A stretch of 64,000 nucleotides of DNA from Bartonella henselae str. Houston-1 (GCF_000046705.1 NC_005956.1:1477001-1541000); one strand, 5' to 3'. Numbered from the stretch's first letter, positions 29,024 through 38,775 are shown. Program-made: numbers and translations. The notes: generated from the sequence alone by a model not told the origin.

Positions 29024-29185
29024 ATGATGAAATCAGATCTGCAAACATTCATTTCACCCTCCCAACAACGAAAACTTCATATATTTCACGATGTTCTAGA
29101 ATATATTTTTGTCATTATCATCAATTTAAGCGCTATTTTTGCTGCTCTCATATCCTTTACAGATCAATTTAAGTCCTATTTTTAA
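29024..29185 (+). CDS. Possible 53-residue membrane peptide
   Basis: The ORF follows GAGAAG at a suitable distance. It encodes a polar N-terminal part (MMKSDLQTFISPSQQRK) and one hydrophobic helix (YIFVIIINLSAIFAALISF), then a short polar end. It overlaps the 3' end of ribF on the other strand by 17 bases. No family is recognised. The coherent amphipathic-then-hydrophobic layout and ribosome-binding site support a real small protein; conservation is untested. Confidence 0.4.
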   Translation: MMKSDLQTFISPSQQRKLHIFHDVLEYIFVIIINLSAIFAALISFTDQFKSYF

Positions 29186-30170
29186 AAGTAAGCAGCTGAT
29201 CAAGCTGCGACAATGGCTGTACTGCCGCCAAAATGGCTTTTGCTTTTTTTTTGTCATGATGCATTTGGGCAATTAAAGGCTCAAGCCCATCAAATTTTTC
29301 TTGTTTTCGTAAAAACTGGAAGAAAGAAACAGTGCAGTTTTCTCCATAAAGGTCACCGTTAAAATCAAATAAATAGGTTTCTAGAAACGGTGCTGCATTT
29401 TTCACAACTGTTGGACGACAACCAAAACTTGCAACTCCATCATACAAAACACCGTTAGCACGACGCAATCGTACTGCATAAACACCATACGCTAAACTGG
29501 CTTGAGGAGGAAGAATCTGGTTAGCAGTAGGAAACCCTAGAAGGCGACCAAGTTGTTCGCCCTGAATAATATTTGAGCGCACCCGATAATGATAGCCCAA
29601 TAAACGGGCTGCTTTTTCCACCTGACCTTGTGAGAGAAGCTTACGAATAACACTAGAGGAAATGATCACTGATTGTGAATTTGGTGCGCTCGAAACACAA
29701 GGAATTTGCACAACTTCAAATCCCCATTCTTCTCCCTTTTGACAAAGAAGACGTGAATTTCCACTTTTCTGACGACCAAATTGAAAATTTTCACCCGTTA
29801 CCACAACCGAAACCTCGAAAGCTTTTTTTAAAATCACATTGATAAATTCATCTGCTGAAAGAGCAGCAAAATGTGCATCAAAAGGCTGTTCAATCACACC
29901 ATTAAAGCCGAGGATTTTAAAAATTTCAGCTTTTTCAGGAGCCTCTGTTAAGCGATCAATGGGAGCTGAGTGTTGAAAAAAACTTCTTGGATGCGGCTCA
30001 AAGGTTAAAACAAGAGCTGGCTTATTTCTCATGCGTGCTAAATCGAGCGCTTTTTGAAGTACCACCTGATGACCACAATGCACACCATCAAAATTTCCAA
30101 GTGCCAATACCGCCCCTTTCCAAACCAAAGGAAGCATATCAATCCCTTGAAGACGCAAAAAATCAGACAT
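29169..30170 (-). CDS. ribF: Bifunctional riboflavin kinase/FAD synthetase
   Basis: A 333-residue cytosolic enzyme that phosphorylates riboflavin to FMN and adenylates FMN to FAD. The N-terminal nucleotidyltransferase domain has GNFDGVHCGH and the later ISSSVIRKLL motif. The C-terminal flavokinase domain has GRLLGFPTAN and YGVYAV followed by conserved ETYLFDF. Length fits the family. I chose the ATG at 30170 because it overlaps the stop of the upstream HAD gene (TAATG), which indicates translational coupling; a GTG five codons further upstream is possible. A broken copy of the 5' end of this gene lies at 34241-34535. Confidence 0.96.
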   Translation of the reverse strand: MSDFLRLQGIDMLPLVWKGAVLALGNFDGVHCGHQVVLQKALDLARMRNKPALVLTFEPHPRSFFQHSAPIDRLTEAPEKAEIFKILGFNGVIEQPFDAHFAALSADEFINVILKKAFEVSVVVTGENFQFGRQKSGNSRLLCQKGEEWGFEVVQIPCVSSAPNSQSVIISSSVIRKLLSQGQVEKAARLLGYHYRVRSNIIQGEQLGRLLGFPTANQILPPQASLAYGVYAVRLRRANGVLYDGVASFGCRPTVVKNAAPFLETYLFDFNGDLYGENCTVSFFQFLRKQEKFDGLEPLIAQMHHDKKKAKAILAAVQPLSQLDQLLTFKNRT

Positions 30171-31015
30171 TACTGCAGTGCCCACATTACCGCTTGTGGC
30201 TTATAGCCATGATGTTCAAGAAAAGAGTGCAAAGCTTGCTTATCGACCATACCATTTTGCAAATAATCGTAACGATGAATCCCCCCCATGATATAAAGCA
30301 CATCAAGACCAAAATGAACAGCGCCTTTAACATCGGTCAAAAGACCATCGCCAATAGCGAGAATTTGACTTTTTTCTACTGCACCGCGAATTTTTTGAAG
30401 TTTTTCAAAGGCACACTCATAAATAGGCGCATGAGGTTTACCGGCGATGCGCACCTCACCCCCTAATTGTTGGTAAAGACGCGCTAGGGCACCAGCACAC
30501 CAAAACTGCTGATTTCCATAATGAACAATGACATCGGGGTTGGCACAAATAAATGGTAAATTCCGCGCTCGCATACGGTGAAACATATCCTCATAAGCGG
30601 AAGGTTTTTCCTCAAAACCTTCAAGAAAGCCACTGCAAACCACCACCGAGGCCTCCCACTCTTCAACCAATTCACAATCCAACCCTTCAAACAAAACTAA
30701 ATCACGTTGCTGACCAATAAAAAAAACTCTACGCGGTGCAGCCCGAATGAGATCACGCGTCACATCCCCTGAAGTGATAATGGCATCATAACAATCGCTA
30801 TGTACATTCATACTTTGTAATTGATCAACGATATTTTCACGTGGACGAGGTGAATTGGTCAAAAAAATGACATTTTTTCCCATCTTTCGAATTTTGTGTA
30901 ATACTTTCAAAGCCGGTTCAAATGCATGTACACCGTTATGCACCACACCCCACACATCGCAAAAAACAGCATCATAATCCTCTATAACAGTATCAATATG
31001 GGTCAGTTCATTCAT
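30170..31015 (-). CDS. HAD-superfamily class IIA hydrolase (TIGR01459 type)
   Basis: A 281-residue sugar- or nucleotide-phosphatase-like enzyme. Motif I is FCDVWGVVHNG, with the nucleophilic Asp and a Trp in the +2 position region typical of this alphaproteobacterial subgroup. Motif II lies in FLTNSPRP, and motif III/IV in ILAIGDGLLTDVKGA. The class IIA cap lies between motifs II and III. Genes of this type commonly sit next to ribF in alphaproteobacteria, as here, with a TAATG junction. The ATG at 31015 (MNELTHID) is preferred over an upstream TTG because AGGTG stands just before it. The physiological substrate is not known. Confidence 0.9.
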   Translation of the reverse strand: MNELTHIDTVIEDYDAVFCDVWGVVHNGVHAFEPALKVLHKIRKMGKNVIFLTNSPRPRENIVDQLQSMNVHSDCYDAIITSGDVTRDLIRAAPRRVFFIGQQRDLVLFEGLDCELVEEWEASVVVCSGFLEGFEEKPSAYEDMFHRMRARNLPFICANPDVIVHYGNQQFWCAGALARLYQQLGGEVRIAGKPHAPIYECAFEKLQKIRGAVEKSQILAIGDGLLTDVKGAVHFGLDVLYIMGGIHRYDYLQNGMVDKQALHSFLEHHGYKPQAVMWALQ

Positions 31016-32466
31016 GTTACACCTATTTATATCTTTGCCATTTCTCAAACTGTCTTTTACTTCAAAACGACTTATCGAAAGAGTAGTCTTCTGTCATCCG
31101 CTTTTTCAACATTGTTTTTTATCCCTTCATCGCTTCATATTGCATCTATAAACCATGAGAAATAATAAAATAAATAAGCTATTATAACTATGCGAAATTC
31201 TAAAATGTTTCCCATCAAAAACGAATAAAACTACAATAATGAGAACTTCAATTCTAAAAGCGATTGTATTGATACAGTTTATCATCTGAATCATTCAAGT
31301 TCTTATTTTGAAAACGTACGAATAAATATTTTCATGAAAAAAAAACGAGAAGAAAAAGTCCCACTTCCCGAGAAATAAAGAGAATACGCAGCACAGGAAA
31401 TATAAAACATTGCTTATATAGTACATTAATTTTTAAGCTTAAAAGAGCATTCTGAGATGACATTCGAACAATTTTTAATCTAAAGCCGTATAAAATATCG
31501 TATTTTTTTAAAGTTTGAGGAATATACGACCTTATTTAATCAACAAAAAACATTCTCTTAATTTGGCGTAATAAGGATTTAAAGAGTATGAAGCGTGATA
31601 TGCATAAATAAGGGGTTTCCTAACAGCTTAAAAGAATCCGTATCGAGAGTTTTTTTGCAATCAAAGTTGCGCAAGCAGTATGAAATCAATAGCACACTGT
31701 TCTTCAAAGAGGATTAATCTGTAGGATTTATAAGTAAAATGTGATCTAAAATCATATTCTATCCAATCAGCGCTTCCAAATAATGGAGACCAAATCGAAT
31801 TTGAAGATTTCACAGGATAACTCCTCAAATTGATAACTTAAAAGGTTCATTATCTTTTACAGAGTCTGAAAACAATAAAGCGTAAGGAATCATGAGAAGA
31901 ATAGCCATAATATGAAAGGGGGAAAATCAATGACCAAAATACCCACAAATAAAAAGAGGAAAGTCTTTTAGCCACAAAACAGTATAATACAGTGAAATCT
32001 CTCACCACTTGAGTGATAAAAAACATGATAAGCTTTTCTTTCATGGCTTCATATCATATTGTAAAAGGTACTGACTTATAACAATAATTTATTATTTGTA
32101 TATTGAATAATAGTAAATTATTATAAATCAATGTATTGCTCAATACAGAATGCTACGAGAAATCATAAGGATCATAGGTTTTCTAGAACGCATAAAAATA
32201 CCTCTTGTAGCATCGATCTCAGTGGACAATTGGATAAAAGAATTGGTATACTTTATGATATTCTCTTTCGTAATCAGTTTTAGTTCTTTTGTTCTCATTC
32301 TATTATGCTACGATAAAAAATTCATACGGCGTCTGTCGTAAATTCTTCTTAGTATTCCACTCATAGCACTCATTGAAAGAGCAAGCAATCATAAAGCTAA
32401 AGCTGTATCCTAGATACAGGATGAAAATCAAAATCCCTCTTAGGGGGGGATTAAAAGAGGATAAAA
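31016..32466. other. Intergenic region without a supported gene
   Basis: About 1.45 kb of AT-rich DNA. A 63-codon ORF at 32150-32341 would encode a hydrophobic peptide but has no convincing ribosome-binding site and is not called. The 3' part near 32410-32460 should contain the promoter of the lipoprotein gene at 32467. Confidence 0.45.
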
Positions 32467-32709
32467 ATGAAAAAAATTATTTTATTATGCAGAGCTGCAT
32501 TACTTGCATTAACCGTCGCTGGTTGTGAAAAAATCCATAGCGTAGAAGAATTCAAAAAAAATGAGAAATTGAGGGACGCGTGGGGAAAGAAATGTTTAAT
32601 TGAGAACGCTATTAAGTCATCAAAAAATTGTCAAAATTTACTACAAGCCGATAATGAAATATTTTTCTCACAAAAACCTGTCTCTACAAAGCGTGAACAT
32701 AGTTTTTAA
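32467..32709 (+). CDS. EexN/TrbK-like entry-exclusion lipoprotein
   Basis: An 80-residue small lipoprotein. MKKIILLCRAALLALTVAGC is a signal peptide with a lipobox (Cys20). The mature part starts EKIHSVEEFKKNEKLRDAW and continues KKC with a second Cys pair region (CLIEN, KNCQN), the pattern of EexN-type proteins encoded next to conjugative type IV systems. Such proteins in the recipient or donor envelope block redundant mating. AAGAGGA precedes the ATG. It lies 3 kb before virB2 and is separated from it by decayed DNA. In an effector-secreting system it has no obvious use, so it may be a leftover of the conjugative ancestor or may have a new envelope role. Confidence 0.75.
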   Translation: MKKIILLCRAALLALTVAGCEKIHSVEEFKKNEKLRDAWGKKCLIENAIKSSKNCQNLLQADNEIFFSQKPVSTKREHSF

Positions 32710-34240
32710 CAAACGCAGTGTTAAACACTATTGTTAAACCAATAAAGTGTAATTTATAAATCATCAAAGGAAGAGATTACTCCCCCACGTAAAGAGATAT
32801 CTCTGTAGCCTCTTTCTTCATTTTTATCAAAAAAATTCATCATTCTCACGACGGCATCCGTAAATGGTATAACGATAACCATTGTGCATCATCATTTTTA
32901 CGCTTGAGAAGGAGCAAGCTAGTACCATCATACTCTTATACCAGCTCAAAATGTTGCGATAACCCTTGGTACTTAAGACAATTCATAAGAGGCATTTTTC
33001 CTCCTTGTCTTAACAGTTTTTACCCACACGCCACCCCCATGATGTGCAAGAAAATGATTTTGATTGATTCACCATAAACAGATTTGAAACGAGAGAATCT
33101 TACGATATTCGATGCTCTCCTTCAGGTTGAAGGATAATGAATTATCATTATAAATCAACATCTTATTTCTATTTTAGAGAGTGCTCTAAAAATGAGATTT
33201 GCAAGAATATTATTTCTTGCAACTTCCTCAGATTGAGGAATGATAATCACCAGAAAACGGTATAACTTTATTTTCTGATGATGTTGGAGGAAGCATGAAA
33301 TAAGATTTATTGCATTTTTATTCTAGACTTTGAAAGAGCGGCAATAATTCCTATAGTGTCTAAACCAATATTGGCAATATTTTCTTTTGAACAAAAGAAG
33401 AAGACGCTTTAGTCACAAGTCTCTGTAAAAGCTTTCCCCCTCCAGTTATAGATGAATTTTCACTCACTTGTGCTCTCGCTCTCTCTTAATGAAAGGATTA
33501 TCTGTCATTTGAGAAGCATATATCTCTCATACGACGACCCAAACTATCACCTATCCTTCCTATAGTTTTCAAATCAAAAGCTCTTACGCTACCAATAAAC
33601 CAATACCATTCCCAATCATTCCTCCAACTGCTATTCCAGAGACTGCACCGCAGTACCCGCCATCACTGCAACAGCTGAACGACCACTCTTGCTTATGCCA
33701 ACAATGATGTCCGATAAAGTCTTAGAAAAATAAAAAAAACCATGATGTCATCATATTCTATGATATCTATAAACTTTTATAATGAAGACAGTTTTGAGCA
33801 AACCAATTTCTATAAATTCCAATAAAATTCTCTTAGTAATGTGCCGAGAGAAGACTGAAAATATCCTATACTGCGACATTTGCAAAATGAGTGACTTATT
33901 TATTATTGAAGAGTTTTACACTAAGAGATACAGCATAACGGAATATCCTTGTGGTTATATCTCACATCCATGAAGAAACTCTAACCCATACAGTAATATA
34001 AATCCATGCTTCATAACAGAGAACTCGACAATTGTGAGAACCATCAAGCAGCAATAAACGAAAAGCAGAGCAAAACTCTTAACATGACACCATGCTTAAA
34101 TGGATAAATGAGTGATTTCCAAATGCTTAGATAAAGAGGATGAGAAAACAAATGAGCCTCATGCAAAATATGACCGAATACGCATGCTTGATATCAACCA
34201 CTTGCATGCGCTACTAGAGAATTCTCAATAATAATGGCAC
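32710..34240. other. Decayed region with inverted repeat copy
   Basis: No intact gene. 32890-33165 is an inverted copy of the dispersed repeat (matches 20756-21000 directly). On the - strand around 33560-33720 there is a glycine/alanine-rich fragment (AVMAGTAV and, in another frame, GGMIGNGIGLLVA) interrupted by stops; it looks like the remains of a membrane or surface protein but cannot be assigned. Confidence 0.45.
32890..33165 (-). repeat. Dispersed degenerate repeat, inverted copy
   Basis: It shares CATAAACAGATTTGAAA, GAATTATCATTATAAATCAA-like and GAATCTTACGATATT blocks with 20756-21000, and is the reverse complement of 8281-8400. Confidence 0.5.
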
Positions 34241-34535
34241 AAAGCCAAGAATTTTAAAAACTTCAGCTTTTTCGGAAGCCTCTGTTAAGCGATCAACGGG
34301 AACTGAGCATTGAAAAAACTTCTTGGATGCAGCTCAAAGGCTAAAATAAAAGCAGACTTATTTCTGATGCTTACTAAATCGAGCGCTTTTTGGAATACCA
34401 CTTAATGCCTACAATGCATGCCATCAAAATTTCCAAGTGCCAATACCGCTCACTGCCAAACCAAAAGAAGCCCCTCTGCCCTCTGAAGACGCAAAAATTA
34501 AACATCACTGCAGTGTCCACACTGCCGTTTATGGT
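34241..34535 (-). pseudogene. ribF: Broken second copy of the ribF/HAD gene junction
   Basis: This stretch aligns base by base with 29905-30192: the 5' end of ribF and the last codons of the upstream HAD gene. Shared runs include GCCTCTGTTAAGCGATCAA, AAATCGAGCGCTTTTTG and CATCAAAATTTCCAAGTGCC. It carries indels and stops and has no 3' part. It is in the same orientation as the intact genes, 4.3 kb away, directly before the nuclease-virB block. It is clear evidence of a past duplication here. Confidence 0.9.
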
Positions 34536-34668
34536 ACAATGAGTCTCCCTCCATACAAAAATATACATAAAAATTTCTCTGATTCCTTTCAATTTTATTG
34601 AGGAATTGGTCACTCCAAAGATTGCGTGGATCTCTCCGTTACACAAATTAGAAATCCACAAATAGCAA

Positions 34669-35412
34669 TCACAAGTTTGCAAATGGATTGTAAGCTCCAT
34701 GATCCTTCCGCCACTGTAAAGGCTCGATAAAATCACTTGACCACAAACCAACCTTTTTGTTACGCGCGACTTCTTCAACACTACGATAGTGTGCTGGAGC
34801 AGGATTTTTATCCCCTTGTGAAAGCACCAACATCCCTTCTGCAAGGCCTGCTTCAGCTAAATCAACACCTTGAACAAAACATTGCGCATAATAAATACCA
34901 TTGCGCATAAGAGCCTGTTTACACGATAAATCCTGACCAAGTGTTTTGGTAACCAACCAAGCTGTTGTAACTGCGCCACATGGCCATTCTTGATCGTCTA
35001 ATTTTGCTTTTTGACGTGGTGCACACGTATCCACACCATAAAGATGAATATTGCGCGTGATATGCTTACGCCAAGATTGCGCCACAGGAGTAACCAATTT
35101 AAATGTGACACCACTCGTCACCGACGCTCTCCCATGAAAAATAACTACACTGTTTGGTGAAATACTCTTTTGCAAATTGAAAACCGGTTCATTTTTTGTG
35201 AATTGCTGTTTAGTGATAGATTCAGTTGTTTTTTTTTCTTCCAAAGGCATCTCAACAATATCTTGGATATCTTGCATTCTCAATGGCGTGAGAAAACTGA
35301 AATCTATTTTATCTTTATATTGGCTTACCCCCCATAACATAGAACCCACAATGTAGAGAATAACAATCAATTTAAATCGCATTCGCTTAACATATTTGCT
35401 TAAAAACTTCAT
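34669..35412 (-). CDS. Membrane-anchored SNase-fold (thermonuclease-like) protein
   Basis: A 247-residue protein with one N-terminal membrane helix (about 15-32, LIVILYIVGSMLWGV), then a staphylococcal-nuclease-like domain (about 95-225). Recognisable family blocks are IHLYGVDTCAPRQ (the GID-APE region), WPCGAVTTAWL, a Cys-containing strand, and LAEAGLAEGMLV followed by HYRSVEEVARNKKVGLW. The usual acidic residue of the APE motif is replaced (TCAPR), so catalysis is uncertain. I chose ATG 35412 because AAAGGG lies before it; the longer TTG start has its purine-rich box directly abutting. It is divergent from virB2 and separated by a shared control region. Similar proteins are frequent in rhizobial genomes; a link to secretion is not shown. 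Confidence 0.8.
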   Translation of the reverse strand: MKFLSKYVKRMRFKLIVILYIVGSMLWGVSQYKDKIDFSFLTPLRMQDIQDIVEMPLEEKKTTESITKQQFTKNEPVFNLQKSISPNSVVIFHGRASVTSGVTFKLVTPVAQSWRKHITRNIHLYGVDTCAPRQKAKLDDQEWPCGAVTTAWLVTKTLGQDLSCKQALMRNGIYYAQCFVQGVDLAEAGLAEGMLVLSQGDKNPAPAHYRSVEEVARNKKVGLWSSDFIEPLQWRKDHGAYNPFANL

Positions 35413-35445
35413 TGTTTCATTGCCCTTTCGTATTTTTATGAACAA

Positions 35446-35779
35446 CCTCCTACTTTTTAAGAGAAAGTTCTAAGCAGGATGTGTTGCAAATTAACCACAT
35501 TTTGCGAGGAAAATATTCTTTTTTACATTTTAGATATTGTCATTTTGATAAAAATAGTACAACTATTAGTTGCTTAATTAAATTAGCGCAACTGTAAAAT
35601 CTGCTCTCTGGGAGAGAGAATTTTGACGGTCAGCAAAGTCCACGATCAAGACTTTTAAGAAAACCAGAAAAATCGAGGGGAACTTAGGCGCGTGAAGTCT
35701 AAGACCAGAGGGGTTTTTGTCCTTGAGAGGCAAAAAGATTTCAAAAGAGTAAGAAAGATTCTTTTTAAAGAGAGGTAAA
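35446..35779 (+). promoter_or_regulatory. Control region and leader of the virB operon
   Basis: The 330-base gap between the divergent nuclease gene and virB2 must hold the virB promoter. It contains CAACT-ATT-AGTTG (35560-35572), a perfect 5+5 palindrome, and a further GCAACT at 35588-35593 that forms a second inverted repeat with AGTTGC at 35568. This is a cluster of three half-sites. AGAGAGG before the ATG at 35780 is the ribosome-binding site. In B. henselae the virB promoter is known to be controlled by the response regulator BatR and the heat-shock sigma factor RpoH1; whether these repeats are BatR sites is inference. Confidence 0.6.
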
Positions 35780-36103
35780 ATGACAGACACTATATCCAGG
35801 AACATCATTTTTATCATCATCATGCTGCTGTTAACAGCGCTCGTTGTATCAGACCCTTCTTATGCTGCTGCTGCTACGGGTAGTGCCAGTGGTCTGGGGA
35901 ATGTTGATAATGTTTTACAAAGTATTGTTACGATGATGACAGGAACAACGGCAAAGCTGATTGCGACAATATGTGTTGCTGCTGTAGGTATTGGCTGGAT
36001 GTACGGCTTTATTGATCTACGCAAAGCCGCTTACTGTCTAATTGGCATTGGGATTGTTTTTGGAGCTTCCGCTCTGGTTAGTAAATTAACGAGTGCATCA
36101 TAA
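35780..36103 (+). CDS. virB2: VirB2 pilin
   Basis: A 107-residue major pilus subunit. The long signal peptide (about 1-30) ends with SYA before an Ala-rich start of the mature pilin. Two hydrophobic helices (about 55-72 and 82-100) are separated by a short polar loop (DLRKAAY), as in VirB2/TrbC pilins. It is the first gene of the operon; virB1, the lytic transglycosylase gene of Agrobacterium, is absent, as is known for Bartonella. The next gene starts directly after its stop codon. Confidence 0.96.
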   Translation: MTDTISRNIIFIIIMLLLTALVVSDPSYAAAATGSASGLGNVDNVLQSIVTMMTGTTAKLIATICVAAVGIGWMYGFIDLRKAAYCLIGIGIVFGASALVSKLTSAS

Positions 36104-36415
36104 ATGAACGAAGATCCTCTTTTCCTTGCCTGTACAAGACCGGCCATGTTTGCCGGTGTTACAATGGAAGCGATGGCGTTTAATGTCATGGCAACATCCA
36201 TTCTCTTTATTTTAACCAGCGGTTTTACAATGATTGGTCTTGGTATTGGGTTGCACTTTGTTTTGCGTGAAATAACCAAACATGACCATAACCAATTTCG
36301 CGTATTATTTGCTTGGCTCAATACCCGAGGGAAACAAAAAAATCTGAACAGATGGGGGGGTGGTTCAACGTCCCCCCTCCGCCTTATCCGTACTTATGAG
36401 GAACTAAACAGGTGA
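36104..36415 (+). CDS. virB3: VirB3 inner-membrane component
   Basis: A 103-residue protein with the N-terminal block DPLFLACTRPAMFAGV typical of VirB3/TrbD and one long hydrophobic hairpin (about 25-65, MATSILFILTSGFTMIGLGI). It acts at the inner membrane together with VirB4. It begins immediately after the virB2 stop (TAAATG) and ends in a GTGA overlap with virB4. Confidence 0.96.
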   Translation: MNEDPLFLACTRPAMFAGVTMEAMAFNVMATSILFILTSGFTMIGLGIGLHFVLREITKHDHNQFRVLFAWLNTRGKQKNLNRWGGGSTSPLRLIRTYEELNR

Positions 36416-38775
36416 AACAGATGTCAATGATGAAACGGGAATCTTTGCCTGAAGACTATATTCCCTACATACGCCACATCAACCAACATGTTATTGCATT
36501 AAACTCCCGCTGCTTAATGACTGTGATGGTTGTTGAAGGTGTAAATTTTGACACTGCAGATATCGACCAGTTAAATTCCTTACACAACCAGTTAAACACA
36601 CTTTTGAAAAATATCGCCGATGAACGGGTTGCTTTATATTCTCACATCATCCGTCGGCGTGAAACGATTTATCCAGAGAGTCAGTTTTTTTCCTCTTTTG
36701 CAGCAACATTAGATGAAAAATACAAAAAGAAAATGGTTTCACAAGAGTTGTATAGAAATGATCTCTTTGTTTCACTGCTTTGGAATCCGGCATCAGATAA
36801 GACTGAACAGCTTGCTTCATTTTTTCAGCGCTTAGCAAAAGCGAAGAAAACACAATCTGAACCCGATCAGGAAGCCATTCGTAAAATTGAAGAGTTAAGC
36901 CAAGATCTTATAGAAGGATTGGAAAGCTATGGAGCGCGGCTTTTGTCAGTCTATGCACATGGAGGCATTTTATTTTCCGAACAAAGTGAATTTCTCCACC
37001 AGTTAGTGGGAGGAAGGCGTGAACGCATTCCTCTCACATTTGGCACTATTGCCTCAACGATTTACTCAGACCGTGTCATTTTTGGCAAAGAAACGATTGA
37101 AATTCGCCATGAAAGCAATGAACGCTTTGCTGGCATGTTTGGCTGGAAAGAATATCCCTCTAAAACCCGACCAGGGATGACTGATGGTTTACTCACAGCA
37201 CCGTTTGAATTTATCTTAACACAATCCTTTGTCTTTAAGAGTAAAGCAGCGGCTAGTGTCATTATGGGTCGCAAACAAAATCAAATGATAAATGCGGCCG
37301 ATCGTGCCAGCTCACAAATTGAAGCACTTGATGAAGCACTTGATGATTTAGAATCAAATCGTTTTGTTTTGGGCGAACATCATCTTTCTCTAGCCGTTTT
37401 TGCGAACCACCCAAAGGCCTTGGCTGAATATCTCTCAAAAGCACGTGCTCACTTAACCAATGGAGGAGCCGTTATCGCGAGAGAAGATTTAGGATTGGAA
37501 GCAGCATGGTGGGCGCAACTTCCTGGCAATTTCAGTTATCGTGCGCGATCAGGAGCCATTACCAGCAGAAATTTTGCAGCTTTATCTCCCTTTCATTCCT
37601 TTCCCATTGGTAAACTGGAAGGCAATGTATGGGGAACTGCTGTGGCATTACTAAAAACACAAGCGGGATCTCCTTATTATTTTAATTTTCATTATGGGGA
37701 CTTGGGCAATACCTTTGTTTGCGGTCCCTCAGGATCTGGAAAAACGGTGATTGTTAATTTTCTTCTTGCACAACTCCAAAAACACAACCCGACAATGGTC
37801 TTTTTCGACAAAGATCAGGGTGCAGAAATTTTTGTCCGTGCTGGCGGAGGAAAATATAAGCCTTTGAAAAATGGACAACCTACGGGCATTGCCCCCTTAA
37901 AGGGCATGGAATACACAGAAAAAAACAAAGTTTTTCTTCGTAATTGGGTCTTAAAGCTGGTGACAGCTGAAGGACAAACGGTGACAGAAGAAGAACGACA
38001 AGATATTGCCAAAGCCATTGATGCCTTGGGAAATCTCCCCCATGCACAACGTTCTCTTAGTGCCCTCCAATTGTTTTTTGATAACACATCAAAAGAAGGC
38101 ATTGCCATACGCTTACAACGCTGGCTCAAAGGCAATGACTTAGGCTGGGTTTTTGACAACGATCAAGACGATCTCAATTTAGACTCTCAATTCATTGGTT
38201 ATGACATGACCGATTTCTTAGACAATGAAGAAATTCGGCGTCCCTTGATGATGTACCTGTTTAACCGAATTCTCGATCTTATTGATGGGCGACGTATTAT
38301 TATTGTCATTGATGAATTCTGGAAAGCGCTTGAAGATGATTCCTTCAAAGCGTTTGCGCAAGATCGCCTTAAAACGATCCGTAAACAAAATGGTATGATG
38401 CTCTTTGCAACACAAAGCCCAAAAGATGCTTTAAATTCAACAATTGCACACACCATTATTGAGCAATGCCCCACCCAAATATTTTTTCCAAATCAAAAAG
38501 CAAATTATAAAGATTATGTTGAAGATTTCAAACTGACTGAGCGAGAATTTGAGCTGATACAATCAGAATTAAGTCGAGAATCCCGTCGTTTTCTCATCAA
38601 ACAGGGACAAAGTTCCGTTGTTGCAGAACTTAACTTACGTGGAATGAATGATGAGATCGCCGTCTTAAGCGGTACAACAAAGAATATTGAACTGGTGAAC
38701 CAAATTATCAGCGAATATGGAGCAGACCCAGACATATGGCTGCCTATATTTCATCAAAGGAGAGAAAATCAATGA
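36412..38775 (+). CDS. virB4: VirB4 secretion ATPase
   Basis: A 787-residue energising ATPase of the secretion channel. Walker A is GPSGSGKT (about 443-450), Walker B IIIVIDEFWKAL (about 629-640), and the later ATQSPKDAL segment is the conserved motif of the VirB4/TrbE C-terminal domain. The GTG at 36412 overlaps the virB3 stop (GTGA); an ATG three codons later (36421) is the alternative. It overlaps virB5 by ATGA, so translation is coupled. Confidence 0.97.
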   Translation: MKQMSMMKRESLPEDYIPYIRHINQHVIALNSRCLMTVMVVEGVNFDTADIDQLNSLHNQLNTLLKNIADERVALYSHIIRRRETIYPESQFFSSFAATLDEKYKKKMVSQELYRNDLFVSLLWNPASDKTEQLASFFQRLAKAKKTQSEPDQEAIRKIEELSQDLIEGLESYGARLLSVYAHGGILFSEQSEFLHQLVGGRRERIPLTFGTIASTIYSDRVIFGKETIEIRHESNERFAGMFGWKEYPSKTRPGMTDGLLTAPFEFILTQSFVFKSKAAASVIMGRKQNQMINAADRASSQIEALDEALDDLESNRFVLGEHHLSLAVFANHPKALAEYLSKARAHLTNGGAVIAREDLGLEAAWWAQLPGNFSYRARSGAITSRNFAALSPFHSFPIGKLEGNVWGTAVALLKTQAGSPYYFNFHYGDLGNTFVCGPSGSGKTVIVNFLLAQLQKHNPTMVFFDKDQGAEIFVRAGGGKYKPLKNGQPTGIAPLKGMEYTEKNKVFLRNWVLKLVTAEGQTVTEEERQDIAKAIDALGNLPHAQRSLSALQLFFDNTSKEGIAIRLQRWLKGNDLGWVFDNDQDDLNLDSQFIGYDMTDFLDNEEIRRPLMMYLFNRILDLIDGRRIIIVIDEFWKALEDDSFKAFAQDRLKTIRKQNGMMLFATQSPKDALNSTIAHTIIEQCPTQIFFPNQKANYKDYVEDFKLTEREFELIQSELSRESRRFLIKQGQSSVVAELNLRGMNDEIAVLSGTTKNIELVNQIISEYGADPDIWLPIFHQRRENQ

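Noticed and set aside
32150..32341. 63-codon hydrophobic ORF
   Set aside because: Hydrophobic content is easily produced by T-rich DNA, and no ribosome-binding site precedes the ATG.
35446..35779. A virB1 gene before virB2
   Set aside because: The gap is only 330 bases, shows no transglycosylase motif, and Bartonella virB loci are known to lack virB1.
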